Positions 41,197-49,059 of a stretch of DNA of 64,000 nt are shown one piece after another. Position 1 is the first letter of the stretch; each line of letters opens with the position of its first letter. Source of the stretch: JACDAN01 sp035776735. GTDB lineage: Bacteria > Actinomycetota > Thermoleophilia > Gaiellales > Gaiellaceae. A program made the position numbers and the translations under genes. The notes under the pieces are model-generated. The model saw nothing but the letters and a program-made list of their open reading frames with translations, was not told the origin of the DNA and did no database searches. Where the stretch lies: positions 1 to 64,000 of the forward strand of contig DASSSO010000033.1 in NCBI GenBank assembly GCA_035776735.1. Reading direction: 5' to 3'.

Positions 41197-42557
41197 AGGC
41201 CGGTGCAGGTGTAGAGGACCATGAGCGCGAGCATCGCGTACTGCGTGCGGATCGCGGTCTTCGCCGAGGAGAACATCGAGATCGCCCGGTCGTGCGCCAG
41301 CGCGAGCCCGAGCACGTGGCCGACGACGAGCACGCCGACCTGCACGTACCAGACCGTGTTCGGGGCGAAGACGTTCTCGGCCGGCCTGAAGTCCGCCGTC
41401 CCGAAGAGATCCCAGCCCTTCCCGAAGGGATCCGACGCCAGGAAGATCGCGTCCTGCCCGGCGTCGACGAGCAGCGTGAAGTAGTGCGCGACGAGGTAGG
41501 CGAGCGCGATCGGGATCAGGCTGCCCACGAACGCACCGGCGAGCGGGGCGTCGGTGTGCCCGATCGCCTTCGCGGCCAGGACGGCGAGCGCATAGAAGAG
41601 CCCGATCGCGACGACCGCAGCCAGGAGCCCCAGCAGGTTGAAGCCGAGCGAGACGAAGTCGGCCTTCGTCGGCGAGTCGACGATGTAGCGGACCTCGAGC
41701 TCGTACAGCTGGTCCTGCCACCACGTCGCCCGGCTGAGCCCGTCGAACGCGACCGACCCGAGCATGACCGAGACGAAGGCCACCGTCCCGTGCCTCGCGT
41801 CCCCGAGCACGAGGCCCGACAGCGGCGGACGCACGACCACCGTCCGGCGGCCGTCCTCGTCGCGGACGGCGAACGCCGAGATCCGCGAGAGGAGGTCGAA
41901 GTAGACGTTGAACGCCTCGCCGTTCTCGAGCCAGGCCCGGCGCCCGTAGACGAGCATCCCGGCCCAGGTCACCCAGCTGTAGACGACGATCGCGAGCGCA
42001 AGCGTCCGCGGCTCGGCCGAGCGGGGCCAGGCGAGCTCGAGCGTCGCGAAGGCGAGGAGCAGCACGGCGGCGGGCCAGCGGCCGAGCCGTTCGGGATAGA
42101 CGGCCGCCGGCTCCCAGGACCGGCCGAGCCGCGCCCAGAGCCAGGCGATCGCGTCGGCCACGGCCCGCCACGGGTTGAGCACGCTCCAGAGGTTCCCGAA
42201 GACGACGATGAGCGGGACGAGCCCGAGCCAGAAGACGACCCAGATGAAGACGGGCGCGATGTTGTCGGCCGCATCCGGCCGGCCGAAGAGCGCGGCGAGC
42301 CAGACGACGAGCAGCAGCCCGGCCGCGACTCCCCCGAGGATGATCCGCCAGCCGGGCCAGAGGATCAGGCGCTGCCAGCCCTCGTCGAGCGGCCGCCCCC
42401 GCTCGCGGGCTGTCAGCCGCGGCTCCTTCCAGAGGACGCCGAGGGCGACGAAGGAGAGGATCAGGACGAGCGAGGCGCCGTAGTAGAACATCCAGCGCGG
42501 GATCGGGAGGTCCTGGATCTCGCCGATGCCGTGGGCGAGCGGAAGCGCGGCGTTCAC
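41175..42557 (-). CDS. Polytopic membrane protein of the fenitrothion-hydrolase-annotated family
   Basis: The 460-residue protein has about twelve hydrophobic segments. It begins LPLAHGIGEIQDLPIPRWMF and contains VFIWVVFWLGLVPLIVVFG, NLWSVLNPWRAVADAIAW and FNVYFDLLSRISAFAVRD. The C-terminal half has HYFTLLVDAGQDAIFLASDP and FAPNTVWYVQVGVLVVGHV. Actinobacterial proteins of this type are often labelled fenitrothion hydrolase, a name from one example; the physiological role is unknown. Several His residues near membrane edges could bind a metal. It is coupled by ATGA to a cupredoxin-like lipoprotein-sized gene upstream and overlaps a tiny membrane gene downstream. Confidence 0.8.
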   Translation of the reverse strand: MNAALPLAHGIGEIQDLPIPRWMFYYGASLVLILSFVALGVLWKEPRLTARERGRPLDEGWQRLILWPGWRIILGGVAAGLLLVVWLAALFGRPDAADNIAPVFIWVVFWLGLVPLIVVFGNLWSVLNPWRAVADAIAWLWARLGRSWEPAAVYPERLGRWPAAVLLLAFATLELAWPRSAEPRTLALAIVVYSWVTWAGMLVYGRRAWLENGEAFNVYFDLLSRISAFAVRDEDGRRTVVVRPPLSGLVLGDARHGTVAFVSVMLGSVAFDGLSRATWWQDQLYELEVRYIVDSPTKADFVSLGFNLLGLLAAVVAIGLFYALAVLAAKAIGHTDAPLAGAFVGSLIPIALAYLVAHYFTLLVDAGQDAIFLASDPFGKGWDLFGTADFRPAENVFAPNTVWYVQVGVLVVGHVLGLALAHDRAISMFSSAKTAIRTQYAMLALMVLYTCTGLWLLSSG

Positions 42558-43006
42558 GGCTTCGTGGTGATCGTGGCGATCTGGACGCCGCGATCCTCGA
42601 GCTCGGCCTCGACGGTGCCGACGATCGTCGCCCGGAAGGAGATCTGTGCCGGCTGTCCCGGTGCGACGTCCCGCATGATGTCGTAGCCGTGGAGGTGGAC
42701 GTGGTCCGCCACGTCCGAGGTGACGACGAGGACGACGCGGCGTCCCTTCGCGACGGTGACCCTTCGCGGACCGCCGACCGGAACCCCGTCGCGGATCGTG
42801 ATCGGGACGCGCGCGGGCGGCGGCGGGCCTGGCGGAGGAGGCGGCGGCGTTGGCTGGGACGTGGTCTCCGTTTCCTGCGTCGTCGTCGCCTGCGCCGTCG
42901 TGCCAGGGCTTGCGGTCTCCTCGTCGTCGGTCGGTCGGAGGATCACGAAGAGGCTCGCGGCGAGGATCACGGCGGCGACGAGCAGGAGGATCGACCTGGG
43001 ACGCAT
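42554..43006 (-). CDS. Membrane-anchored cupredoxin-like protein
   Basis: The 150-residue protein has an N-terminal membrane anchor (ILLLVAAVILAASLFVIL), a disordered Thr/Pro linker (residues about 30-68), and a cupredoxin-like beta domain with VTSDVADHVHLHGYDI. His residues in this segment could be copper ligands, but no Cys exists in the domain, so a type 1 site is unlikely and a type 2 or structural role is possible. It overlaps the polytopic membrane gene as ATGA, and UDG-like 43008 precedes it by one base. Joint function with the membrane protein in copper handling is inferred. Confidence 0.75.
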   Translation of the reverse strand: MRPRSILLLVAAVILAASLFVILRPTDDEETASPGTTAQATTTQETETTSQPTPPPPPPGPPPPARVPITIRDGVPVGGPRRVTVAKGRRVVLVVTSDVADHVHLHGYDIMRDVAPGQPAQISFRATIVGTVEAELEDRGVQIATITTKP

Positions 43007-43007
43007 C

Positions 43008-43517
43008 TCAGCGTATGGATAGCAGCAAGCCCTCGCGGAAGGCGGCGGCGCCGCCGTGCGAGGGGTGGCGCACGTAGCGGCCGCCGAGGACGGCGTGCGC
43101 GAGGCGGCCCACGGGGATGGGAGTCCGTCCGGAGAGGAGCACGCGCAGGAAGGGCATCGCCTCCCGTACTTCGGCGCTCGTCGGCCGCCGGTTCGCCGCC
43201 TCCGTCCCGGGATGGGTGGGCACGACGTTCCAGAGCAGCACCTCCTCCTCGGCGCCGAGGTCCGAGAGCGCGCGGTGGACGATGGTCGCGCTCGCCTCCG
43301 CAGGCCCTGTGCCGGTCAGCTGGCGCTCGGACGTGAAGGGCAGGCCGCTGACGCGCGCGCCGCGATAACCGGCGGCCTCGCCCACGAGCACGAAGCGCGC
43401 GCCGCGGCGGCGCTCCAGGTACTCGGCGAGGCGGGTGCGGCGCAGCTCCGAGCCCGCGTACTGGTTGAAGGTCTCCCCGATCCGCGCCCGGGCGAGGTCG
43501 TCGACGAAGCCCCTCAC
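43008..43517 (-). CDS. Uracil-DNA glycosylase-like superfamily protein
   Basis: The 169-residue protein has UDG-superfamily signatures: VLVGEAAGYRGARVSGLPF (motif 1 region), VLLWNVVPTHPG (Asn-Pro type motif) and the C-terminal YVRHPSHGGAAAF, in which His-Pro-Ser is the motif 2 loop. The catalytic Asp or Asn of classical families is not clearly placed, so it may act on another base or be a divergent member. GTG 43517 is taken as start. It lies directly upstream of the cupredoxin-like gene; the relation between them is unclear. Confidence 0.8.
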   Translation of the reverse strand: MRGFVDDLARARIGETFNQYAGSELRRTRLAEYLERRRGARFVLVGEAAGYRGARVSGLPFTSERQLTGTGPAEASATIVHRALSDLGAEEEVLLWNVVPTHPGTEAANRRPTSAEVREAMPFLRVLLSGRTPIPVGRLAHAVLGGRYVRHPSHGGAAAFREGLLLSIR

Positions 43518-43599
43518 CCGTGCTCGGAGAAGGCGATCACGCAGTGGGCCGGTGGCATCGGCACGACTGGATTCTTGCCGTTCCGGAAAGATCTCCGGC

Positions 43600-44637
43600 G
43601 TGCTCGAGGTGAGAACGCTGACGGACGGCGGCCAGGATGCGCTCGACGTCGCCCGGCAGATCGCGGACTTCGTCGAGGGCGCTCGGTCGACGCTCGACTT
43701 CGCCCACTACGACTTCCACATCGCCGGTGAGACCAAGGAGGTCGTCGGCGGCGCGATCAAGGCTGCGGCTGCACGCGGAGTCGCAGTCCGGTTCCTTTAC
43801 AACTTGGATCACCGGAACCCGATCCCGGTTCCGCCGCCTCCCGAGCCCGACGGGAAGCTGATCGCGTCGTTCGCCGTGCCGGTCAGGGCGATCGCGGGCG
43901 TTCCGGACCTGATGCACCACAAGTATGTCGTTCGGGACGGCGAGACGGTCTGGACCGGGTCGACGAACTGGACCGACGACTCGTGGCTGCGTCAGGAGAA
44001 CGTGATCGTGATCGCGGAGTCGCGCGAGCTGGCAGCCCGGTTCACGGAGAACTTCGACGAGCTGTGGGACACAGGGGCGGTCGAGCGGAGCGGCTTCGTG
44101 ACGTCGCGGCCGGTCGCCGTGGGAACGCTGGAGGTGCGGCCGTGGTTCACGCCCGGCAACGGCGAGGATCTCTCGCACCGGATCGGCAAGGCGATCGGGC
44201 GCGCACGCCGCCGTGTCCGCATTGCCTCCCCCGTGATCACCGCGGCGCCCATCCTGTCGACCCTGGCGGAGAAGATCTCGGAAGGGAAGCTGGACGTCGC
44301 CGGCTGCGTCGACCAGCCGCAGGTGCGCGGCGTCATCTACCAGTGGCGAGAGAACGGCAACATCGCCTGGAAGCTGCCGCTCCTCGAGCGGGTGATGCAG
44401 GCGCCGTTCTCCGGGAAGCGGTCGACCCCGTGGGGGCCCGGCACGCTCCACGACTTCATGCACGCGAAGGTCACGGTCGCCGACGACACAGTCTTCGCGG
44501 GGAGCTACAACCTCTCCCGCTCGGGCGAGCTCAACGCAGAGAATGTGCTCGAGTTCAGGGATCCGGACCTGGCCGACCGCCTCGCCGGGTACATCGACGA
44601 CGTCCGGGCGCTCTACCCGCCCTTCTCGCCCGAGTAG
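43600..44637 (+). CDS. Phospholipase D-like domain protein
   Basis: The 345-residue protein has two HKD motifs: HHKYVVRDGETVWTGSTNWT and HAKVTVADDTVFAGSYNLSR, spaced as in PLD-superfamily phosphodiesterases, transferases and nucleases. The first part, STLDFAHYDFH and VRFLYNLDHRNP, fits the family. No signal peptide is seen. Such stand-alone bacterial proteins include nucleases and cardiolipin synthases; I see no membrane segment, so a soluble phosphodiesterase or nuclease seems more likely. GTG 43600 or GTG 43609 may be the start; earlier codons are antisense to the UDG-like gene. Confidence 0.85.
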   Translation: MLEVRTLTDGGQDALDVARQIADFVEGARSTLDFAHYDFHIAGETKEVVGGAIKAAAARGVAVRFLYNLDHRNPIPVPPPPEPDGKLIASFAVPVRAIAGVPDLMHHKYVVRDGETVWTGSTNWTDDSWLRQENVIVIAESRELAARFTENFDELWDTGAVERSGFVTSRPVAVGTLEVRPWFTPGNGEDLSHRIGKAIGRARRRVRIASPVITAAPILSTLAEKISEGKLDVAGCVDQPQVRGVIYQWRENGNIAWKLPLLERVMQAPFSGKRSTPWGPGTLHDFMHAKVTVADDTVFAGSYNLSRSGELNAENVLEFRDPDLADRLAGYIDDVRALYPPFSPE

Positions 44638-44641
44638 GCAC

Positions 44642-45253
44642 TCACCACCGGTCCCAGCGAACGACCTCCTCGCGCGCCTTCCGCCGCTTCGTGAAGACGC
44701 TCGCGCCGCTGCTCGGCTCGTCTGGACCGTCCGCCGGGTAGCCCATGGTCACGACGGCGACGAAACGCACGTCGTCCGGCAGCCCCAGCGTCTCCCGGAG
44801 AGCGGAAAGGTCGGTGACGCCGAAGATCGCGGTGTCGAGCCCCTCGTCGATCGCGGCGAGCATCAGCGCCATCGCCGCCGCGCCCGCGTCGACGTACCAG
44901 TACGGCGCCGGCCAGTCGATCTCGCGCCCGCCGGTGATCCGGAGCTTGTCCTGCTGCCGGTAGCGGTCGTGATAGTCGTCCTCGCGGGTCAGGACGACCA
45001 TCTGCACCGGCGCCGCGGCCTTCCAGCGGGGCCGTCCCTGCGCGGCGAGCTCGTCCTCCTTGGCGGCGGTCGCGATTTGCCGCCGCGTCTCGGGATCGGT
45101 GACGACGACGATCCGCAGGCCCTGCGAGAAGCCGGCGCTCGGAGCCCAGACGACGGCCGCGTTCGCGATCCGCTCCAGCACGTCGCGCGGCACCGTCCGG
45201 TCGGCGTACGTACGGACGCTTCGCCGCCTGGTCAGGACGTCGCGAAACTCCAC
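44642..45253 (-). CDS. Nitroreductase family flavoprotein
   Basis: The 203-residue nitroreductase has the FMN-phosphate-binding N-terminus VLTRRRSVRTYADRTVP, then WAPSAGFSQGLRIVVV. The Ala/Met-rich helix DAGAAAMALMLAAIDEGLDT and the C-terminal FVAVVTMGYPADGP are also diagnostic. Enzymes of this type reduce nitro groups, quinones or flavins with NAD(P)H. The substrate is not evident. GTG 45253 is the start. It converges with the PLD gene across four bases. Confidence 0.88.
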   Translation of the reverse strand: MEFRDVLTRRRSVRTYADRTVPRDVLERIANAAVVWAPSAGFSQGLRIVVVTDPETRRQIATAAKEDELAAQGRPRWKAAAPVQMVVLTREDDYHDRYRQQDKLRITGGREIDWPAPYWYVDAGAAAMALMLAAIDEGLDTAIFGVTDLSALRETLGLPDDVRFVAVVTMGYPADGPDEPSSGASVFTKRRKAREEVVRWDRW

Positions 45254-45266
45254 CGGAACGCGGGCG

Positions 45267-45668
45267 TCAGATTCCGATCAGGACGGCGCCGGGCGGCTCG
45301 GCCTCCAAGCGCCCGGCCTCGATCTCGCTCGCGATCCGGTCCTCGATCCGGCCGAGCCCGATGCGGTGCGTCGTCCGCCAGGTGCGGGTCTCCGCCGGCG
45401 GGCCGTCTGTGTGCGCCCGGATGTTCGGCCGCGCAAAGCTCAGCCCGCGCTCCAGTAGCCAGATCACGAACAGCGGGACGATCAGCACCCACGTGATCCA
45501 GCCCGTGTCGACCGAGATCAGCCGCACGATGAGCACGAGCATGATCAGGGTCGCGATCAGGCTGGGCCAGAAGAACGGCTCCTGCCGTCTCTCCGCGAAC
45601 GACGTCCGCTGCGAGACGCGCTCGAGCTGCCAGGTCCTGCCGTCGGGCGAACGAACGGTGCGGCTCAC
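45267..45668 (-). CDS. Small membrane protein, unrecognised
   Basis: The 133-residue protein has an N-terminal soluble part (RTVRSPDGRTWQLERV), two adjacent membrane segments (WPSLIATLIMLVLIVRLI and GWITWVLIVPLFVIWLLE), and a C-terminal soluble part with TWRTTHRIGLGRIEDRIASE. The layout, a short hairpin membrane anchor between soluble domains, occurs in actinobacterial unknown-function proteins. TATGAT lies eight bases before GTG 45668, giving a leaderless start. No partner is obvious beyond the adjacent small membrane gene. Confidence 0.7.
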   Translation of the reverse strand: MSRTVRSPDGRTWQLERVSQRTSFAERRQEPFFWPSLIATLIMLVLIVRLISVDTGWITWVLIVPLFVIWLLERGLSFARPNIRAHTDGPPAETRTWRTTHRIGLGRIEDRIASEIEAGRLEAEPPGAVLIGI

Positions 45669-45676
45669 GGGAGCCG

Positions 45677-45682
45677 ATCATA
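45677..45682 (-). promoter_or_regulatory. -10 element TATGAT for gene 45267-45668
   Basis: TATGAT on the minus strand is eight bases before GTG 45668 and is the best consensus -10 among the leaderless candidates. Confidence 0.5.
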
Positions 45683-45697
45683 CGCCGGACGCCGCAA

Positions 45698-45892
45698 TCA
45701 GGTCGCTAGCGCGATCAGGGCGGCGATCAGCACGATGACGCCGACCACGAGCAGGGCGGCGGTGATCGCGGCTCCGAGCAGGATCCGCTTGGCCTCGCGC
45801 GTCAGCCGCTCGCGCAGCGGCCGCGGATCGTCGGCCGTGAGGATGCGGATCGCGCGCCGCAGCACCCAGAAGCCGATGAACCGGTGAATCAC
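45698..45892 (-). CDS. Small membrane protein, unrecognised
   Basis: The 64-residue protein has an amphipathic basic half (FIGFWVLRRAIRILTADDPR, then ERLTREAKRIL) and one strong hydrophobic helix (LGAAITAALLVVGVIVLIAALIAL, shortened). GTG 45892 is the start. It lies 16 bases after the stop of another tiny candidate gene and just downstream of guaA, so all may share a message. No function is recognised. Confidence 0.6.
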   Translation of the reverse strand: MIHRFIGFWVLRRAIRILTADDPRPLRERLTREAKRILLGAAITAALLVVGVIVLIAALIALAT

Positions 45893-45908
45893 GGCTGCCG
45901 GACGACGT

Positions 45909-46022
45909 TCAGAGATCCGCTCCCCGGTTGCGCGCGATCCACGTGTCGCAGACCACGGTCCCGATCCCGACCAGCACGCCGGACGCGAGCGCGCCGCCGA
46001 CGCCGGTGAAGAACAGCGCCAC
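45909..46022 (-). CDS. Tiny membrane peptide after guaA (start uncertain)
   Basis: The guaA frame reopens immediately after its TAG and stays open for 58 codons, encoding a membrane-type sequence with TLVGVPITVVVALFFTGVGG and VGIGTVVCDTWIARNRGADL. The only ordinary start is GTG 46022, which gives 37 residues and begins inside the first hydrophobic helix. A non-standard start nearer 46085, or rare stop readthrough of guaA, would preserve both helices. The hydrophobic pattern suggests real coding, but the start is unresolved. Confidence 0.35.
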   Translation of the reverse strand: MALFFTGVGGALASGVLVGIGTVVCDTWIARNRGADL

Positions 46023-46085
46023 GACGACCGTGATCGGAACGCCGACCAGCGTCAGCCGCCACCGATCCGCGGCGGCGCGAACCGG

Positions 46086-47723
46086 CTACTCCCACTCGAT
46101 GGTGCTCGGCGGCTTCGACGAGATGTCGAGCGCGACGCGGTTCACGCCGGGGATCTCGTTGATGATCCGGCTCGAGATCGTCTCGAGCAGGTCGTAGGGC
46201 AGGCGCGCCCAGTCTGCGGTCATCGCGTCCTCGGAGGTGACCGCGCGGATCACGATCGGGTACGCGTACGTCCGCTCGTCGCCCTGGACGCCGACCGACC
46301 GGATCGCCGGGAGCACGGCGAACGACTGCCAGAGGTCGCGGTAGAGCCCGGCACGCCGCACCTCCTCCTGGAGGATCGCGTCGGCCTCGCGCAGGATCTC
46401 GAGCCGCTCGTGCGTGACGGCGCCGATGATCCGGATCGCGAGCCCCGGGCCCGGGAAGGGCTGTCGCCAGACCATCCGCTCGGGCAGCCCCAGCTCCTCG
46501 CCGACGCGCCGCACTTCGTCCTTGAAGAGCAGCCGCAGCGGCTCGACGAGCTCGAAGTCGACCTCCTCGGGGAGGCCGCCCACGTTGTGGTGCGACTTGA
46601 TCATCGCCGCGACCCCCTCGGTGCCGCCCGACTCGATCACGTCGGAGTAGAGCGTGCCCTGGACGAGGTACCGGATGCGGCCCAGCCGAGGCGCCGACTT
46701 GGCAGCGCCGCCTGGAGGATGGTCGGGCTTTGCCCGACCGTCCGCAAGACGCTTCGCTTCCTCCTCGAAGACGCGGATGAACTCCTCGCCGACGCGCTTG
46801 CGCTTCTCCTCGGGGTCCTCGACGCCCTCGAGCCGCGTCAGGAACCGCTCCTCGGCCTCCACGTGCACGAGCGGGATGTGGAAGTGGCCGCGGAACGTCT
46901 CGACTACCTGCACCGCCTCGTCCTTGCGCAGCAGCCCGTGATCGACGAAGACGCAGGCGAGCTGGTCGCCGACCGCCTTGTGGACCAGCAGCGCAGCGAC
47001 CGCGGAGTCCACGCCGCCGGAGAGCGCGCAGAGGACGCGCTCGCTTCCGACCTGCGCCCGGATCCGCTCGACCTGCTCCTCGATCACCGCCGCCGCCGTC
47101 CACGCGGGCGGGGCCTGCGCGACCCCGTAGAGGAAGTTCTTCAGCACCTCGTTGCCGAACGCCGTGTGCACGACCTCCGGGTGGAACTGCACGCCGTAGA
47201 GCCCCCGCGCCGGCGCCTCGAAGGCGGCGATCGGCGTCGAGGGCGAGGACGCGGTCACCTCGGCCCCCTCCGGGGCGGCCGTCACCGAGTCGCGGTGGCT
47301 CATCCAGACGACCTGCTCGGCAGGCGTCTGCTCCAGGAGCGCGCCGCCGCCGGCCCGCAGCTCCGTGCGCCCGAACTCCGAGGCTCCCGTCCGCTCGACC
47401 TTCCCGCCGAGGTCGCGCGCCATCAGCTGCATGCCGTAGCAGATCCCGAGGATCGGGACGCCGAGCTCCCAGAGGCCCGGGTCCACGTCGGGCGCCTCCT
47501 CCGCGTAGACCGACGCAGGCCCGCCGCTGAGGACGATCGCGCGCGGGTTCCGCGCCCGCAGCGCCTGGGCCGGCGTCCGGTGGGACACGAGCTCCGAGTA
47601 GACGCGGCACTCGCGGACCCTGCGGGCGATCAGCTGCGAGTACTGGCCGCCGAGGTCGACGACGAGGACCGGGCGATCCTCCGCTCGGTCGTCGGCGCGC
47701 TCGAACGGAAGGATCTCGGCCAT
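46086..47723 (-). CDS. guaA: GMP synthase (glutamine-hydrolyzing) with a palindrome-derived insert
   Basis: The 545-residue enzyme converts XMP to GMP. The glutaminase domain has ILGICYGMQL (nucleophilic Cys) and YGVQFHPEVVH. The ATP-pyrophosphatase domain has LCALSGGVDSAVAALL (P-loop) and IKSHHNVGGLP. The C-terminal dimer domain ends NRVALDISSKPPSTIEWE. Between EEEAKRL and IRYLVQGTLY there are about 20 additional residues (ADGRAKPDHPPGGAAKSAPR), encoded by DNA that contains a perfect hairpin (46717-46743). ATG 47723 is preceded by a GGGGGAG site. It follows guaB3 on the same strand. Confidence 0.96.
   Translation of the reverse strand: MAEILPFERADDRAEDRPVLVVDLGGQYSQLIARRVRECRVYSELVSHRTPAQALRARNPRAIVLSGGPASVYAEEAPDVDPGLWELGVPILGICYGMQLMARDLGGKVERTGASEFGRTELRAGGGALLEQTPAEQVVWMSHRDSVTAAPEGAEVTASSPSTPIAAFEAPARGLYGVQFHPEVVHTAFGNEVLKNFLYGVAQAPPAWTAAAVIEEQVERIRAQVGSERVLCALSGGVDSAVAALLVHKAVGDQLACVFVDHGLLRKDEAVQVVETFRGHFHIPLVHVEAEERFLTRLEGVEDPEEKRKRVGEEFIRVFEEEAKRLADGRAKPDHPPGGAAKSAPRLGRIRYLVQGTLYSDVIESGGTEGVAAMIKSHHNVGGLPEEVDFELVEPLRLLFKDEVRRVGEELGLPERMVWRQPFPGPGLAIRIIGAVTHERLEILREADAILQEEVRRAGLYRDLWQSFAVLPAIRSVGVQGDERTYAYPIVIRAVTSEDAMTADWARLPYDLLETISSRIINEIPGVNRVALDISSKPPSTIEWE
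46717..46743. repeat. 12-bp hairpin inside guaA coding sequence
   Basis: GGATGGTCGGGC and GCCCGACCGTCC pair with one G-T around TTT. It encodes part of a 20-residue insertion absent from the usual GuaA. The GGC-TTT-GCC centre matches the hairpin at 40027-40049. Confidence 0.7.
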
Positions 47724-47773
47724 CAGTGCTCCCCCAGGTGATGCTGCCCCGCGTGCATCGCTTGGGCGAGCAC

Positions 47774-48931
47774 CTAGCCCATTCCGATCCGCTGCGACTG
47801 CTGGAGGCCTTTGCCCTCGGTCTTGATCGAGGGCGCGAGCATGATCTCGGCCTTCTGGAAGTCGTGGATCGACTCGTAGCCGCAGGTCGCCATCGCCGTC
47901 CGCAGCGCGCCCATCAGGTTCAGCGTGCCGTCGTTCTCGGTCGCCGGGCCGATCACGATCTGCTCGAGCGTCGCGACCTGGTCGACCTGCACGCGCGCGC
48001 CGCGCGGAAGCGTCGGATGGAAGGTCGCCATGCCCCAGTGGTAGCCGAGGCCGGGCGCCTCCTTGGCGCGGGCGAGCGGCGACCCGACCATGACGGCATC
48101 GGCGCCGCAGGCGATCGCCTTTGCGATGTCGCCGCCGGTTCGCATCCCGCCGTCGGCGATCACGTTCACGTACGTGCCCGTCTCGAGCAGGTGCTGGACG
48201 CGGGCGGCGCTCGCGTCCGAGATCGCCGTCGCCTGCGGGACGCCGACGCCGAGGACGCCGCGGGTCGTGCAGGCCGCACCCGGCCCGACGCCGACGAGCA
48301 CCGCAGCGGCCCCCGTCCGCATCAGGTGCAGCGCCGTCTGGTACGAGGCGCAGCCGCCGACGATGACGGGGATCGGCAGCGCCGAGATGAACTCCTTCAG
48401 GTTCAGGGCCGAGCCGTTCGAGGACACGTGCTCGGCCGAGACCACCGTCCCCTGGATCACGAGGATGTCGAGCCCGGCGGCGAGCGCGATCTCGTAGTGC
48501 TCGCGCACCCGCTGCGGGGTCAACGACCCGGCTGCGAGCACGCCTTTGGACTTGATCTCCTCGATCCGGCGGGCAATCAGCCGCGGCTCGACCGGCTGCG
48601 CGTAGATCTTCTGCATCGCCGCCGTCGCCTTCTCCTTTGGGAGCTTGGCGATCTTGGCGAGCTGGATGTCGGCGTCCTCGTAGCGGGTGAAGATCCCCTC
48701 GAGGTTGAGGACGCCGAGGCCGCCGAGCTCGCCGAGCTTGACCGCAGTCTCCGGCGAGACCACGCCGTCCATGGCCGACGCCAGCAGGGGAAGCTCGAGC
48801 AGGTGCGGGCCGAGCTTCCACCCGATGTCGACGTCCTGAGGGTCGCGCGTCCGCCGGCTCGGGACGATCGCGATGTCGTCGAAGCCGTAGGCCTGACGGG
48901 CCTTCTTCCCCCTCCCGATCTCAATCTCCAT
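47774..48931 (-). CDS. guaB3: GuaB3-type IMP dehydrogenase family protein
   Basis: The 385-residue TIM-barrel protein is of the IMP dehydrogenase/GMP reductase family, starting EIEIGRGKKARQAYGFDDI. It keeps PLLASAMDGVVSP, the catalytic Cys loop GPGAACTTRGVLGVGVPQ, VNVIADGGMRTGGDIAKA and VMVGSPLARAKEAPG. It has no CBS domains and a reduced flap, typical of the actinobacterial GuaB3 group. Its activity is unproven in most species, while being next to guaA suggests a role in GMP supply. ATG 48931 has AGGAGG six bases upstream, directly after a hairpin in the leader. Confidence 0.9.
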   Translation of the reverse strand: MEIEIGRGKKARQAYGFDDIAIVPSRRTRDPQDVDIGWKLGPHLLELPLLASAMDGVVSPETAVKLGELGGLGVLNLEGIFTRYEDADIQLAKIAKLPKEKATAAMQKIYAQPVEPRLIARRIEEIKSKGVLAAGSLTPQRVREHYEIALAAGLDILVIQGTVVSAEHVSSNGSALNLKEFISALPIPVIVGGCASYQTALHLMRTGAAAVLVGVGPGAACTTRGVLGVGVPQATAISDASAARVQHLLETGTYVNVIADGGMRTGGDIAKAIACGADAVMVGSPLARAKEAPGLGYHWGMATFHPTLPRGARVQVDQVATLEQIVIGPATENDGTLNLMGALRTAMATCGYESIHDFQKAEIMLAPSIKTEGKGLQQSQRIGMG

Positions 48932-48952
48932 GTTGCCCTCCTGAAGCACAAA

Positions 48953-48982
48953 GGCCCAGGCTCCTCGCGGTTGGCCTGGGCC
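48953..48982 (-). terminator. Hairpin in the guaB3 leader (attenuator candidate)
   Basis: On the minus strand GGCCCAGGC and GCCTGGGCC form a perfect 9-bp stem around a 12-base loop, followed by TTTGTGCTT and then the guaB3 ribosome-binding site. The position between promoter and gene suggests attenuation instead of simple termination. Confidence 0.6.
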
Positions 48983-49023
48983 GGAAACCTCCGATTTTCT
49001 CAGTCGCTCTCAATCGAGAGAGG

Positions 49024-49032
49024 ATCGTAACA
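49024..49032 (-). promoter_or_regulatory. Extended -10 promoter for guaB3
   Basis: TGTTACGAT on the minus strand is an extended -10 (TGN-TACGAT). Transcription would start near 49017, giving a leader of about 86 bases that includes CTCTCGATTGAGAG and the attenuator-like hairpin. Confidence 0.45.
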
Positions 49033-49059
49033 ACGGGCCTTGACGGCGCCCTTCGCGGC

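Noticed and set aside
42554..43006. Type 1 blue-copper site in the cupredoxin-like protein
   Set aside because: The domain contains no Cys ligand, unlike the protein at 17436-17798.
43537..44463. Minus-strand ORF opposite the phospholipase D-like gene
   Set aside because: It has no domain, while the plus strand carries two full HKD motifs.
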